DNA of 64,000 nucleotides. Source: Mnemiopsis leidyi (taxonomy: Eukaryota; Ctenophora; Tentaculata; Lobata; Bolinopsidae). How positions within the stretch are numbered: position 1 is the first letter of the stretch; each line of letters begins with the position of its first letter. Location of the stretch: positions 41,734 through 105,733 of the forward strand of contig JH153733.1 in the NCBI GenBank assembly GCA_000226015.1, given 5' to 3'. The notes beneath the pieces were generated by a model. It ran no database searches and had not been told where the DNA came from. It was given only the letters and a program-made list of their open reading frames with translations. This document shows, in pieces, positions 51,601 through 61,690 of the stretch. Position numbers and translations under genes: made by a program.

Positions 51601-53690
51601 CTAAAAGTAAAACAGCTACAGAGATAACTGATCTGGAAAAAGCAACCAATGTGCAGGGATTCCGAAAGTTCCTTTGCCAAATGATCCTCAGAGACGAAGT
51701 AAATGAGTAAATGGACAACAAAGAGCAGACGGTCAGACGTCACCTTAGCTGAAAACCATTTAAGCATACAAAAATATGCTGAGACCATTTTCATCAAAGT
51801 TATTTCATCGAAGCAGATCTTGTAAAAAATAAACTATAAAGCACAAAAAAGATCTCTCATTCAAGAAATTTCATATGATTCGATTGAAGACTCTAAACCT
51901 CATACCAACTGAAATTGTGCTCTTGTTAGGGGTAAAAGTAACTTACTCGGCGAGATCCTTTTATAAAAAAGAAACAGGAAAAGTTGAAAGTACCCTGGGT
52001 CCAATGAATGTAGATACACTGGTTTTATTTTCTCATTTAAGCAATTTTAGAGAACTTGTAGACTAAGTTGTAATCGAACTGCCGCCGTGACTGCAAGCAG
52101 TATTGTTTCCATCGAGACATGTTTGCATAGGCCCTTTAGAAAATTGTTTTATTTGTTACATGCCTATAACCGGGTCGCTTAAACGGGTAAATTGCATGGA
52201 CGCATGGTTTTATTTTTATAAATTCTAGTCCTAAACTTAACAAATCTATAAGCAGATAATTGAATTACATTATCTCGATGTCACTATAAAAACCGATGAT
52301 AAGGAGAATATAACTAACCGGGTCTTTTGTGTGGTTGAACAATGAACCAAAACCGTTTTCGAAAGCATAATAATGCTCGCCGGTCTTCAGATATCCGATC
52401 GATTTAAATGAATGTTCATGGCTTTACGGCCGTCCAGCACTTTGGTCAAGCCTTATGGACGAACCTTAGCAAAAAAACGCTACACGTACGAAGAATTCCG
52501 CTTCATTTTTGCTCTCTAGGCTTCTGCTCCATTCTGATTACTAGGGACAGAGAGGGTGGCCGACGTCCTGCCCCAGAACATAAAGATTTATACCTGCACT
52601 GACGTCCTGCTCCACAACACACAACTTTGTCAGGGTTAGGGTTATGGTCGCTGGGGCAAAATATGTGGGAAAACATGTTGTGGGGCACAAAATTGTTTTC
52701 CTAATGTGTACAATTGTATCGCTAATTAGATTATCCTCGATTTGATTGCTTGTTGATTACTTAAAGTCAGAATATATCCACTTCCTTTCAACGCCAAAGT
52801 TGATCAACAAAAATTAAGGGTTTGAGTTTATTCACAGACACAGTACAGTAAGAAGGAAATCGAGCTGATACCTACATATTTGTCGGTAATTATTTACCTA
52901 CTTTAATCGCAAATGATATGACTGATTATGATTGGAATTTGGAATCTGTCAGAGGTTTAGCTATGCATCAGTCGAACTTTGATTGCAGATGGCAGATTAT
53001 TATTCAGATAGGCGATAAATCCTCGATGCTAGGTAGATAGGTAGATTCAGAATGTATGCTATCAACTTATCAAGCACGTATTATCACTTGTGCACTTGCA
53101 TCATGTTACTCATATTAACGTTCAAGAACGTATGAAAATGTTGCAGGAAAAGAAAATATGCTAGATACTTGGTTATAGAATATTTTATTCGGTAAACAAG
53201 TAAACATTATCGTATTCAAGTAATTGAGTAGTTATGCAAATTACGAATAGGTTTCGATCAGCAGATATTAACTTACTTTCAGCTGTATGTTATAATTAAA
53301 TTCATCATGGCTCTAAAAAGAAGGGACACTACCTACTCATGGAAAAGAAGAAAAAAAGGAGACATAATAACTGAGAAAAAGTGAAAAAAGGGAGATACCT
53401 GGAGACATAATAACTGAGAAAATATGAAAAAAGGGAGATACCTGGAGACATAATAACTGAGAAAAAGTGAAAAAAGGGAGATACCTGGAGACATAATAAC
53501 TGAGAAAATGTGAAAAAAGGGAGATACCTGGAGACATAATAACTGAGAAAAGTGAAGAAAGGGAGATACCTGGAGACATAATAACTGAGAAAAGTGAAGA
53601 AAGGGAGATACCTACGTCTTTAGCAGTGCCTGTAGTAACACACCCGTTCTGTGTGGCAACACTCAGTTCCAGCAGCTGATCCAGCTCCAT
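30870..53690 (-). CDS. TRPM2: TRPM2-like cation channel with NUDT9-homology domain
   Basis: About 43 exons were traced. N-terminus: 53612-53690 (ATG) and tandem-like exons ending 52319 and 50826, then 49722 and 49176-49273. MHR/SLOG region: 47802-47958, 47467-47558, 47056-47189 ([17 protein letters not shown]), 46097-46222, 45853-45949 ([11 protein letters not shown]), 45455-45640, 45164-45236 (GSGRAADIV), 44859-45006, 44522-44698, 44234-44419, 43934-44047, 43700-43813, 43464-43546, 43224-43318 and 42875-43008. Membrane region 42377-42558 to 39006-39135, TRP helix 38687-38851, coiled coil 37120-37237, NUDT9-H 34966-30870. Nearly all junctions agree in phase. The stop TGA is at 30872-30870. 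In the TRPM2 family the channel is Ca2+-permeable and gated by ADP-ribose. One apparent 1-nt frame conflict lies in exon 47467-47558. Confidence 0.92.
31120..31225. repeat. Imperfect GAGGGATAAAACATGATGGAT-type repeats
   Basis: Four degenerate copies of a unit containing GAGGGATA and CATGATGGATA, in the last intron of the TRPM gene. Confidence 0.6.
32225..32765. repeat. 26-bp minisatellite duplicating an exon end plus donor
   Basis: About 20 copies of 26 bp. On the minus strand each unit starts GTATTTGTCATCACTATAG and ends TAACCAG. The NUDT9-H exon 32744-32830 ends ATAGTAACCAG and is followed by GTATTTG, so every unit repeats the exon end and donor, and each unit itself begins GT and ends AG. 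Confidence 0.95.
34720..34795. repeat. Short 15-bp tandem repeat in a TRPM intron
   Basis: Four to five copies of GCAATGTCCACAA, partly degenerate. Confidence 0.6.
35898..36158. mobile_element. Fold-back (MITE-like) element, about 260 bp
   Basis: Long inverted arms: 35898-36030 against 36040-36158. The best-matching stretch is CTTGAAAATGCGTTTT...GAAACTTTTCGTCA on the left and its complement on the right. The arms continue outward through TAGCTTTGTTGA and inward through TTTACTGAAATGAT. There is no coding capacity. It lies in the TRPM intron between 36423 and 34967, and could be a non-autonomous DNA transposon. Confidence 0.7.
38092..38112 (-). CDS. TRPM2: 21-nt microexon in the TRPM C-terminal linker
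   Basis: 21 nt between TTTCTAG and GTAAGT, phase 2-2, adding S-D-S-T-D-S-D: an acidic Ser-rich segment before the coiled-coil exon 37120-37237. It can be skipped without changing the frame, so it may be alternatively spliced. Confidence 0.65.
38687..39429 (-). CDS. TRPM2: TRPM outer pore, S6 and TRP helix
   Basis: Exon 39338-39429 holds the outer pore with two cysteines ([21 protein letters not shown]). Exon 39006-39135 encodes S6 ([20 protein letters not shown]). Exon 38687-38851 encodes the TRP helix ([20 protein letters not shown]). Phases 1-0-1-1 agree. Confidence 0.9.
40012..42558 (-). CDS. TRPM2: TRPM transmembrane core: pre-S1 to pore
   Basis: S1 exon 42124-42311 ([13 protein letters not shown]), S2 41788-41908 ([17 protein letters not shown]), S3 41443-41586 ([18 protein letters not shown]), S3-S4 loop 41204-41265, S4/linker/S5 as two alternative exons (40758-40914 and 40332-40488), then S5 end, pore helix and filter 40012-40168 ([13 protein letters not shown], then [17 protein letters not shown]). 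The junction between 42377-42558 and the S1 exon is not resolved in phase. The filter region reads F-G-E-I, where human TRPM2 has F-G-Q-I. Confidence 0.88.
40332..40488 (-). CDS. TRPM2: TRPM exon B: second version of S4, S4-S5 linker and S5 start
   Basis: 157 nt, entry phase 2, exit phase 0, encoding [20 protein letters not shown] and [15 protein letters not shown]. Acceptor CACCAG, donor GTAATT. Both A and B are open with intact splice sites, but including both would duplicate S4 and S5, so mutually exclusive use is the simple reading. Confidence 0.88.
40758..40914 (-). CDS. TRPM2: TRPM exon A: S4, S4-S5 linker and start of S5
   Basis: 157 nt, entry phase 2, exit phase 0. It encodes [19 protein letters not shown] and [15 protein letters not shown], homologous to the conserved TRPM segment R-L-x-x-x-F-x-x-x-x-x-L-G-P-K-I-x-M-x-x-x-M-x-x-D-x-F-F-F. 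Acceptor TTACAG, donor GTAACT. It has the same length, phase and domain position as exon B. Confidence 0.88.
45455..47189 (-). CDS. TRPM2: TRPM SLOG/MHR1-2 exons (N-terminal ligand-binding region)
   Basis: Four consecutive exons align in order with TRPM2: [15 protein letters not shown] and [11 protein letters not shown] (47056-47189), [13 protein letters not shown] and TIGVANWG (46097-46222), [11 protein letters not shown] (45853-45949), and ICIMLEGG plus PLVAIKG (45455-45640). Phases 1-0-0-1-1 are consistent. In some invertebrate and fish TRPM2 channels this region itself binds ADP-ribose, which matters because the C-terminal domain here looks altered. Confidence 0.9.
46398..46436. other. 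Perfect palindromic hairpin
   Basis: Two 18-bp arms (left arm ATCTTGCCATTTGGGCCC) around a GAA loop, a perfect inverted repeat. It sits 200 bp from an assembly gap in a CpG-richer block (46390-46980) that also contains an ACGT run near 46535-46556. The block differs in base composition from the surrounding intron and may be an insertion. Confidence 0.8.
46635..46681. other. Assembly gap (N run)
   Basis: 47 undetermined bases next to the ACGT repeat and palindrome, a likely assembly-difficult spot. Confidence 1.
47985..48100. repeat. Tandem repeat of GAGTTACCATGGTTTGATGTG type near an acceptor
   Basis: About five copies of a 23-24-bp unit, starting about 25 nt upstream (in transcript sense) of the acceptor of exon 47802-47958. 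On the minus strand the unit reads CCATGGTAACTC. Confidence 0.7.
50826..52440 (-). CDS. TRPM2: Two related N-terminal exons of the TRPM gene
   Basis: The exon ending at 52319 reads [20 protein letters not shown] then LFNHTKDP. The exon ending at 50826 reads [20 protein letters not shown] then LLNSTKNP. Both end in phase 0 at CCG followed by GTTAGT, and they share G-Y, A-F/W-E-N/K-G-F, S-L and T-K-D/N-P. They look like tandem duplicates about 1.5 kb apart. Their acceptors are not settled. Confidence 0.6.
53349..53612. repeat. 42-43-bp minisatellite starting at the first TRPM donor
   Basis: About six copies. On the minus strand each unit starts GTATCTCCC, includes a pyrimidine tract with TTTTCTCAG, and ends GTCTCCAG. 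The first copy begins exactly at the donor of the first coding exon (53612). The two units nearest the exon are 42 bp and open in frame; others are 43 bp. Confidence 0.93.
53612..53690 (-). CDS. TRPM2: First coding exon of the TRPM2-like gene
   Basis: The ATG at 53690-53688 opens [20 protein letters not shown] and the exon ends in phase 1 after GTA-G. Upstream there is no extension in frame worth adding. Its link to the exon ending at 52319 is not phase-proven, so this start is likely rather than certain. Confidence 0.6.
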
Positions 53691-55837
53691 TTTACCGACA
53701 TTCAGCCTGGCGAGCTGGAGACTTCATCCACCTATTTGCACGTGCTTGAGATGATTACACTGGTACGCACATTGCGCGAAAATATTGAGGCACACACAAT
53801 ATACACTTGCAATGCAAAAAGCGAAGTTGTGTTAAGGACTAAACGTTCAAACCGCAAAAACTGATAAATTGCTGTTGACCATATCACAAACTTGTGAAGC
53901 TACAGAAATCATATATATTAGATGCAAATACAATAAATGACAAGCTTTATCAAAACGAAGAGCATAAATATAACGGATTTAAGACGAAGCGTAGAGGAAT
54001 TTCTAAAAGAAAAATTTATCAAAATTAGTCACCACAGGTTAGGCACGTGAAATCAGACAAAGTAACATGACAATTAACACTATGAACTTCACTACACGCT
54101 AAACGACACCGGGCACGCAGAACTGCAGAAAATGAGACACTCGGAAGGCTACAAGATCAACCAGGTTACATGTATATAGTATCTATACAGTTCGGCCTGA
54201 AGCGAGGAGAAAAACTGTTGAGACGTTGAATTGTCGGGAATTTCCCTGAAACGGAGGCAAGTGCCGAGAACGATGTCGGTCGATATAGTGCTGCGTTGGA
54301 CAAATAGTTTGTGTGATTTTATTGTAAGCTGTATAAGGGCGGGTAATTTCTTTAATTGGATAAAAGAGTGGTGGTAACTTAGCTTATATTGTATTATACG
54401 TCAGGTTACAAGTTTACACTGCAAGATCTAGTTTTGTAGAACCTCCGTGAGTGATCACTTCTAAGCGGACTGCCAGGCTGGGTAGTGGTTATGCAATTCT
54501 GAACATGTCATCGAGAAATCTATTTATGGAGACTTGTAAGTACAGTCTAAGTTTACTTTAAGTTTTTATTTACAAGCTGTGATATGGATATCTTAAGTTG
54601 TAATATGAATATCTTAAGATGTCAAGAAAACCTACAAATCTTTCTTCGTTATTTGCTATTAATGCAGACAGTTTTATGTATTGGAGAATTGGGGAACCTT
54701 AAACCTTTAAAGCATTGGATGTTCTAAGAAATGATTTGAGCCGTGTTCACATATTACATCCTAGAAATATTACTGATTTTAAGAACCTTCAGATATTTTC
54801 GGCCACAGATAAGAATGAATGGAAGAAGTTAGAGGATGGGTTGAACGTCTTTTTGCTTGTGTACTGATATCTATATTCTATAGAGTACCTGGGTTGCAAA
54901 AATTTCAGTATCTTACAAGATAAGTTTAAAATCTTAACTAATTACTATTTCATGCTCTAGAGTCAATCTCAGCTCACACACTACACAGTCACACACCCGA
55001 ATAAATGAATCATTAGTAGATGATCAGATATAAATTATGTTGATATGTCGTGGTACGCTAAAGTCTGATACCGAGAGACATAAGCCTTTCACATCTGTTT
55101 TTCACGCCGCATTGAGTTATGAGAGAAGAATAATTTCGAGCAACTACGTCATTCTTTCACCCTTAATATAACGAAAATTTGTATATCTGTCTAATTTAAG
55201 AAGGAGTCGAAGAGACACTGGCTATATGAGTGATAAATGTTTTTCGGGCAACATGTGTTTTGTTACTATTAATTTCACTGGTAAAGTTGTGAGTGGATTG
55301 CGTTCAGATCACTGAAGAGTGAAGCAGGTTTTCATTATGAGAACTCTAAATAAGAAAATAGGCGAACGATACAAGCCATTACACATGATTAAATGTTATA
55401 GAACTAGAACAAGTATCAAATCATACCTGTATAGAAAACTATTAGTAGACTAGTGCGTGATGCACCAAGTTCACTAGCTTAAACTTAAAGATCTCTTAAC
55501 CTAGAGAGAAACAAATCGAGTAGGATGACAAATAATGTAAGAACATAATGTGACCCACGCATAAGATCGACGGATACTGTATCTCATCAATTTACACCTC
55601 CCGTTACGACCGAACGAAGTTTTATAAAAGTAAGGAAGTAAAGGATCTAAGTTTGGGATAAGGCGAAATAATGATAAGAATTGTCGGCTCAAATTGGGCA
55701 GGATTCCATTCTGCAGGTTTTGAAAATAAGTTCTATATGCCTTGGTACGTTTAAGAAATTGTTCCAGACAAACTGATATGAATCATTTCAGGGTACATTC
55801 AGGCTGGCAATAAGGTCAGGGAGAGTTAATACGAAAT

Positions 55838-56960
55838 ACAATGTGGTTTAGCAACAATTGAATTGATCCTTGACAGTTTAATTAAGTGTTGATTTTCAAT
55901 ATTGCAATACGTATAGAATCAATTATCTATCAATCTATCAACCTAAGAAAGTTTTAGACTCTTTAGTATCATTCGTTTGGAGTTTTGGACGATGTCTAAC
56001 TCGTCCTAAAATCTATCATTACATGTGACATTGGCATCTTCTCTAAGGCATAAAGCAAATTTTCCTGCGACCTTACTTAACTTCTGCGTTAAACAGCATA
56101 TAACTTTTCAGTGTTGAAGTTTTCCAAAATCATTCCAAGAGCTTCCAAATTTGGAACTTCATTGTCCCATGATCACAAGAACGTATTGTAGAGACGGTCC
56201 CGTGGCAATGAAGCTGAATCGGTAGTTATTATCTACTGATCAAGGTGTGAAGCTAAATATAATAATAGGGCATATCAGATACAGTAAAATTCGTCTACAT
56301 TTGGTAGACTTTGCTATATTGGATGCCGAGAAACAAGCGTCAACTGAGTAAAAAATGACGACGACAGATCACACTACAATTGGAAAATGACGCTTTATAC
56401 TCTTCTATTTTACGAACCACAATGTGGACTAGCAACAATTGAATTGATCCTTGACAGTTTAATTAAGTGTTAATTTTCAATATTGCTATTATACGTATAG
56501 GATCAAATATCTATCAACCTAAGAAAGTTTTTTTCCTGCAACCTTACTTAACTTCTGCGTTAAACAGCATATACATTTTTTGTTAAATTTTTCCAAAATC
56601 ATTTCAAGAGCTTCCGAATTTGGAACTTCATTGTGCCATGATCACAAGAACACATTTTAGAGACGGTCCCGTGGCAATGAAGCTGAATCGGTAGTTATTA
56701 TCTACTGATCATTGTTACACGAAAGCAGCTAAACTTAAAACTGTACTTATTCCAAATTTCCAAACTTGGTAACATCCAGTCCAAGGTGTGAAGCTAAATA
56801 TAATAATAGGGCATATCATGAGATACAGTAAAGTTCGTCTACATTTGGTAGACTTTGCTGTTTGGGGCCGAGAAACAAGCGTCAACTGAGTAAAAAATGA
56901 CGACGACAGATCACACTACAATTGGAAAATGACGCTTCATACTCTTCTATTTTAGAAATG
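55838..56960. repeat. Tandem duplication of about 580 bp
   Basis: Segment 55838-56395 recurs at 56417-56960. Shared blocks include AGCAACAATTGAATTGATCC, GAGACGGTCCCGTGGCAATG and TTCGTCTACATTTGGTAGAC. Copies differ by small indels, and one copy holds an extra block of about 70 bp near 56712. No coding exon is seen in either. Confidence 0.85.
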
Positions 56961-57308
56961 TCGCGCACCCACCACCCAACATTCCGGACAGTTAACTGTC
57001 GCCAAATATTCAAGGATGAAATAACAAGGGCAAATGAGGATTTAATGACAATGTGAAAGCAGTCAATGCTATGGTAGGTTGCCGTATACTGATGCGACTA
57101 CTTTTTGACACACAATCGACACTTAATTTTCTGTTGAGTATGTTTTGGCAAGACCTCAGCAATGTTAATGATTTTGGTATTTACATATGTAACATAATAA
57201 AGCAGAGTAAAATCGTTAAGAGTATTCTGTTTTGACGGCTTTATCCAATCATTATTCAACCATCATTTTAAACCATTATTCGTAGAGAATGTAAAATAAA
57301 CTCTACTG

Positions 57309-57755
57309 TTAGATCACGTTTGTGTCTGGGTCTCTAAACAGCCAACACGGAGTTCTAATTGGATAAAGATAACTGTCCAAATCAGCGGTAATCACCTCTT
57401 TAGATTCAGGAGATTTTTGCTCCACCAAGTCACCATTTTCAGAAGTGATCTCCAATTTATGTTGAGACAATTTTGGCTTTCCTTGTCCAAATTCGTCAAG
57501 CTCCAACATTTCATACTGGTTAAGGGCCATAGGTCTCTCCTCATCGTAGTCGAGATTTTCATCCTCCTCAACATCATGAGTACTCGCTCTACAAGAACGT
57601 ATACATTTATGCCAAAGTAACATTGTCAGGCTGGATCTTCCACTTGACGTCTTTTTATCTTTTTCTCTGGTTCCTTCCGCTTCTTCCTGATCTTTAAAAT
57701 CTTCACCATTCAGCTTTTCGGATTTTCCAGCAGTCGTAATTGTACCGTTTTTCAT
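57309..57755 (-). CDS. Unknown 148-codon acidic protein
   Basis: An uninterrupted ORF with an ATG at 57755 and an in-frame TAA just upstream; the stop is right after DPDTNVI. The product is hydrophilic and Glu/Asp/Lys-rich with no membrane segment or signal peptide. It has no motif I recognise apart from a Cys/Trp-bearing C-terminal RTPCWLFRDPD. It could be an intronless gene or the coding part of a terminal exon. Confidence 0.5.
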   Translation of the reverse strand: MKNGTITTAGKSEKLNGEDFKDQEEAEGTREKDKKTSSGRSSLTMLLWHKCIRSCRASTHDVEEDENLDYDEERPMALNQYEMLELDEFGQGKPKLSQHKLEITSENGDLVEQKSPESKEVITADLDSYLYPIRTPCWLFRDPDTNVI

Positions 57756-58705
57756 TTTATTTTATGATTCCATGTTCTTAACGTCATATCAGCGTATTGC
57801 CCTGTTTTCCATGCCTACGTAGTAGGTGTGTGTAGTCCTTCTTTATTTTCGAGTTTTTATACAAGAGTTTACATTGTGTTAAGGATTAGGATTGACCAAA
57901 CAGTTTGCTCAACATAAATTGTTATTTGAGCAATTCTTCAAATAACTATAAATGTACTATTCTTCGGAATTTACATAATGTTTCGTCGTACTAGGGACAT
58001 TGTTTTGCATAAATCCAACCATGCTACTGATGGGCTATTTCTATTTTGTATAACATATTTTTCCTTTTCCAAAGTACAGCATAAGAGGATGGGATAAAGT
58101 ATACGAGATACTCTCCTACTTTTTTTTACAGTAAAACGCCCTATGTTTTCTGATTATGTGAACCTACAACTTACGTATCTCAACAGATGCTTTAGATAAA
58201 GTTAGCTTGAGCTAACTAATCATGTGAGGTGGTAAAGTGCGGACTTTTTGAGTATTGAAGTATGGTGCCTTTCCTTGTATGAGACCGTCACAGAGATATA
58301 ATATTAGAATAGCTAACGATGGATGCATAAAGGATGACATGAGACGAGAAAACGTGCAAACTCCAAAGGGTACATCATGTAGGGTGTGATATTGAACCAT
58401 CAACATTTATGCGAAATGATTGGAGTAATATTTAAAATATGCAGAAATTGCTCAACACTAATAAAAAGCTAAAGACTGCAAGTAATAAGAAGAATAGGAG
58501 GAAGACATTTATTAAGAAAATTGAAGAGAAAAAAGAGAGATGAATCGTTAACTAAAACTCATGCCTTAACAGTAATATCATTACGTACCATCAGTATTCT
58601 GACAAAAAATTTGCACACGTCAACCAAATGAATCAAAAGGCAGGCTAAGAACAGTTCTCTACATTGTGAACTTTCATGAAGCTAGAAGGCGGAATTGTAG
58701 AAAAC

Positions 58706-59336
58706 CTGAAATTCCCAGCTACAGCTGCTGTCGTCGGAGGACGTTCAGGATTCTGCAGGTGACAATTATGTTGGGATTAGTACGTCTACTTAAATTACAG
58801 CACTAGCACAGAACTTTATTTGTGACAGAACACGAATTAGCTTTACTATCTACATACTGAGTTACTTTAAGTAACTTATCATAATGTGGAGTAGTGTCAA
58901 AACTTACGTTTTTATTTATTGGGATCTCTGCAGGAAGAAGTTAACGAAAGTATAACCATTATTTAAAATATCATGCACTGTCAACAAATAAACACGTGAA
59001 ATATTTTCCGTGCTGAAAAGATGCCGACAGAGAGTCAGAGAAGACAAAGAAAACTCATAGTAATCAGACCGAGACAAGCTGCTCAGAGCAGTTACCATGG
59101 CAACAGAGCAACTTCCATGGCAACAGAGCAATTACCTTGGTAACAAGCTCGTTATCAAGGTCCTCCAGCGGTTTCACGGCGTTCCTAGACATGTAGCTGG
59201 CGTACTTCTTGAAGTAGGACACGTTATGTGGGGTGAATTCTAGCAGGACGTTCGTGGCTGTGTCCGATCTGACTGTCTCGAGGTTTGTTGAGCGCGTGCT
59301 TGTCTCACTTCCTTCCGCGTCTTTCTTCTTTACCAT
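58706..59336 (-). CDS. 5' exons of an unknown minus-strand gene
   Basis: Exon 59136-59336 has an ATG at 59336, runs 67 codons (VKKKDAEGSETSTRS, VSYFKKYASYMSRNA) and ends in phase 0 at ACCAAG/GTAATT. A second likely exon 58706-58752 (NPERPPTTAAVAGNF) follows in phase. Later exons are not identified. No family recognised. Confidence 0.45.
59083..59136. repeat. 20-bp repeat starting at a 5' splice site
   Basis: About three copies. On the minus strand the unit reads GTAATTGCTCTGTTGCCATG and the first begins exactly at the donor after 59136. Confidence 0.85.
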
Positions 59337-61690
59337 CACTTTTTAGCAGGTTTTATATGTTTTACCGATCTTGAAGTGATCGGGCGCTTGAAGAATTGTG
59401 ATGGATTGTGATGGTGAGAACTGAATCAGCAATAGTAGAAGCAATTTCAGTCTTAAAAGTGAAAGGGACACCGAATTGAACCATACGAAAAGCTGAAAAG
59501 GCAAGACAAAATAATTACGAAGGGATGGCTAATGGAAATTAATGAAAGGCAATGATACCATTGACGGAATTAGGATTCATCCTAAATGACTGAGGCCCTG
59601 TAAATTCTATTTGATGTACAAAACTCTGCATAAGTGAGATAACATTCATGTGCAGCGAGCAAACACTAATGCGTTGTTATAGGAAGGCATGCCAAGGTAT
59701 ATGTAGGAATGTAGATGTTTGTGGAGAGCAGTGAAACTCTGATCCAGGAATCGTTATGGTAACCACCACAAACACTACGTAGAAAGTCGAAATTGCACGC
59801 CGTGAGAAGTATATTGGGACTACATGGTAAAACTAAAACTGTGCTTACAAAATTATATTATGTTGCTGTGATATTCATTATCACTAATATATGTATATAT
59901 ATATGTGTATATATATATACATATTATACGAGATATAAAGGTAGCGAGTGGAAGGGCTGATCAGCTATTACTCTATTAGTATTATTAATTATAAATGGGT
60001 TGCCAACACGAAAATACTACAGTCAAAATAATGACGACATCATGCCTACCTTCTCCAAGTCTATCATCAGCAAGCGTGGAGCTGAGCAGATTCGAGATTC
60101 TAGCTATGAATAAGAAGGAATTCAAAAAAGAGAAGTAGGCTGATATAGCTGCGACATAATGCTATTTTGGTCTAGTTTGTTCTCTCAGCGTTCAAATATA
60201 GTAATGAATTGTCAAATACCTAAAGGAATATTTTACACTTTTTTTGGTGTTTTCGGCTAGAACTTTTGCCTCACAAGTCTCCGGATGCAAAGTTGAAACC
60301 GGAAAACGTACAACCGTTAGAGGATGCCAATTATTCGATTTCAAAAATCGTATAAATCTCAAATAAAAGCACTTCATCAACGGCGAGTTGATTTGTTAGT
60401 TGCCACTAATGAAACGCCCAGCTCCAATTTTAACTATCAGATGTTCAGATAAAATGTAACATCGTAGTAACAACATGATAGTTGACAAATTTTCAAGTAT
60501 TTTGTAAAACATCTCAGAGTTAACATAGCAGACTGAAACGAAGAGAATGACAAAAACTCATAACATCTGATATCACAATTCAGGATTTATTCTCGTCATA
60601 AGCTGCTCTCTCAGAGTATGAATTAATCGACAATTATAAGACAATTATCGTTCACCTCCTATCTTTGTTCGTTACAATTATTAACAAACTTAAGCGAGAC
60701 GTAGATCCTAACTTCATGAGGCTAATATAATTGTATAGAAATGGCTTGCTTGAGGGCAACCAGTGTACTAACGCAGAAACCATGTAATTCTAAAAATAGA
60801 GGGCGAGTCAAGTATTTCGTAGGTGCTGACAAAAGATAGAGGCAGAATTAGGGTGCAAATATTAAGTTAATTCTGAACCGTGATAAAGCAACAGGGCTGA
60901 AACATGAAAGTAACGTGGGCCTGAATCTATGATTATTTTTTCAAATGATGACTGCGACGAAATGAAGTTACTATACGAGACCTCTTAAGCCTAAGAAATT
61001 TCAACAAATTTATTAACTTTAAATCGTCAATCTAAAGGCCGCTGACTAGTCTCAAGAGATAATGATTATTCTCTAGAGTAGTGTATGAGAGCAAACCTGG
61101 CTCCTGGTAGTTTTACTATGTTAATATGATCCAGATAAATTGATTCATATCGTAAATCATTTTAGGGCAAAATATCAAATATCATGTCACTAAATGCAAC
61201 AAAGTATTGACAAAGTATTGGTTTGAAAAAAAGCTGACAATCTTTTAAAGACTGATAGAAGTTACAAAATAAGAAATTTTATTAAAACCTCTTAAATGTT
61301 CTCAGCTAAAATCGCGCCAGACCAAGAACATCACCTTGACATAGAAAGTCGCTTCCGACTTCAAAATAACCTGGAAAGTGAAAATGTGCATTTTTACAGC
61401 TGAAACGTCATTGACAGTAGCATAACTCAATAACACAAATATTTCTGCCGCGCATGAAATCTAGTCTGCATACATATTTCGTCAGTAAGAATTACATGAG
61501 ATGAGATCTATCAGTTTTCTTCAATATGGGAACAGACTATGATTCTTATAACGGGTTCAAGTTCGATCGAATTAAGTATCTGTAATAATATAAATTTTCA
61601 TCAACAATGTTTATTATCATATAAAATTTAAAAGTGAAATAAAACCCTATTGGACTATACCACTATTATACTACTTACGAATTAAGATAC
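59337..61690. other. Gene-free stretch
   Basis: AT-rich sequence with a TATATA/TGTATA microsatellite at about 59888-59926. I see no supported exon. Confidence 0.5.
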
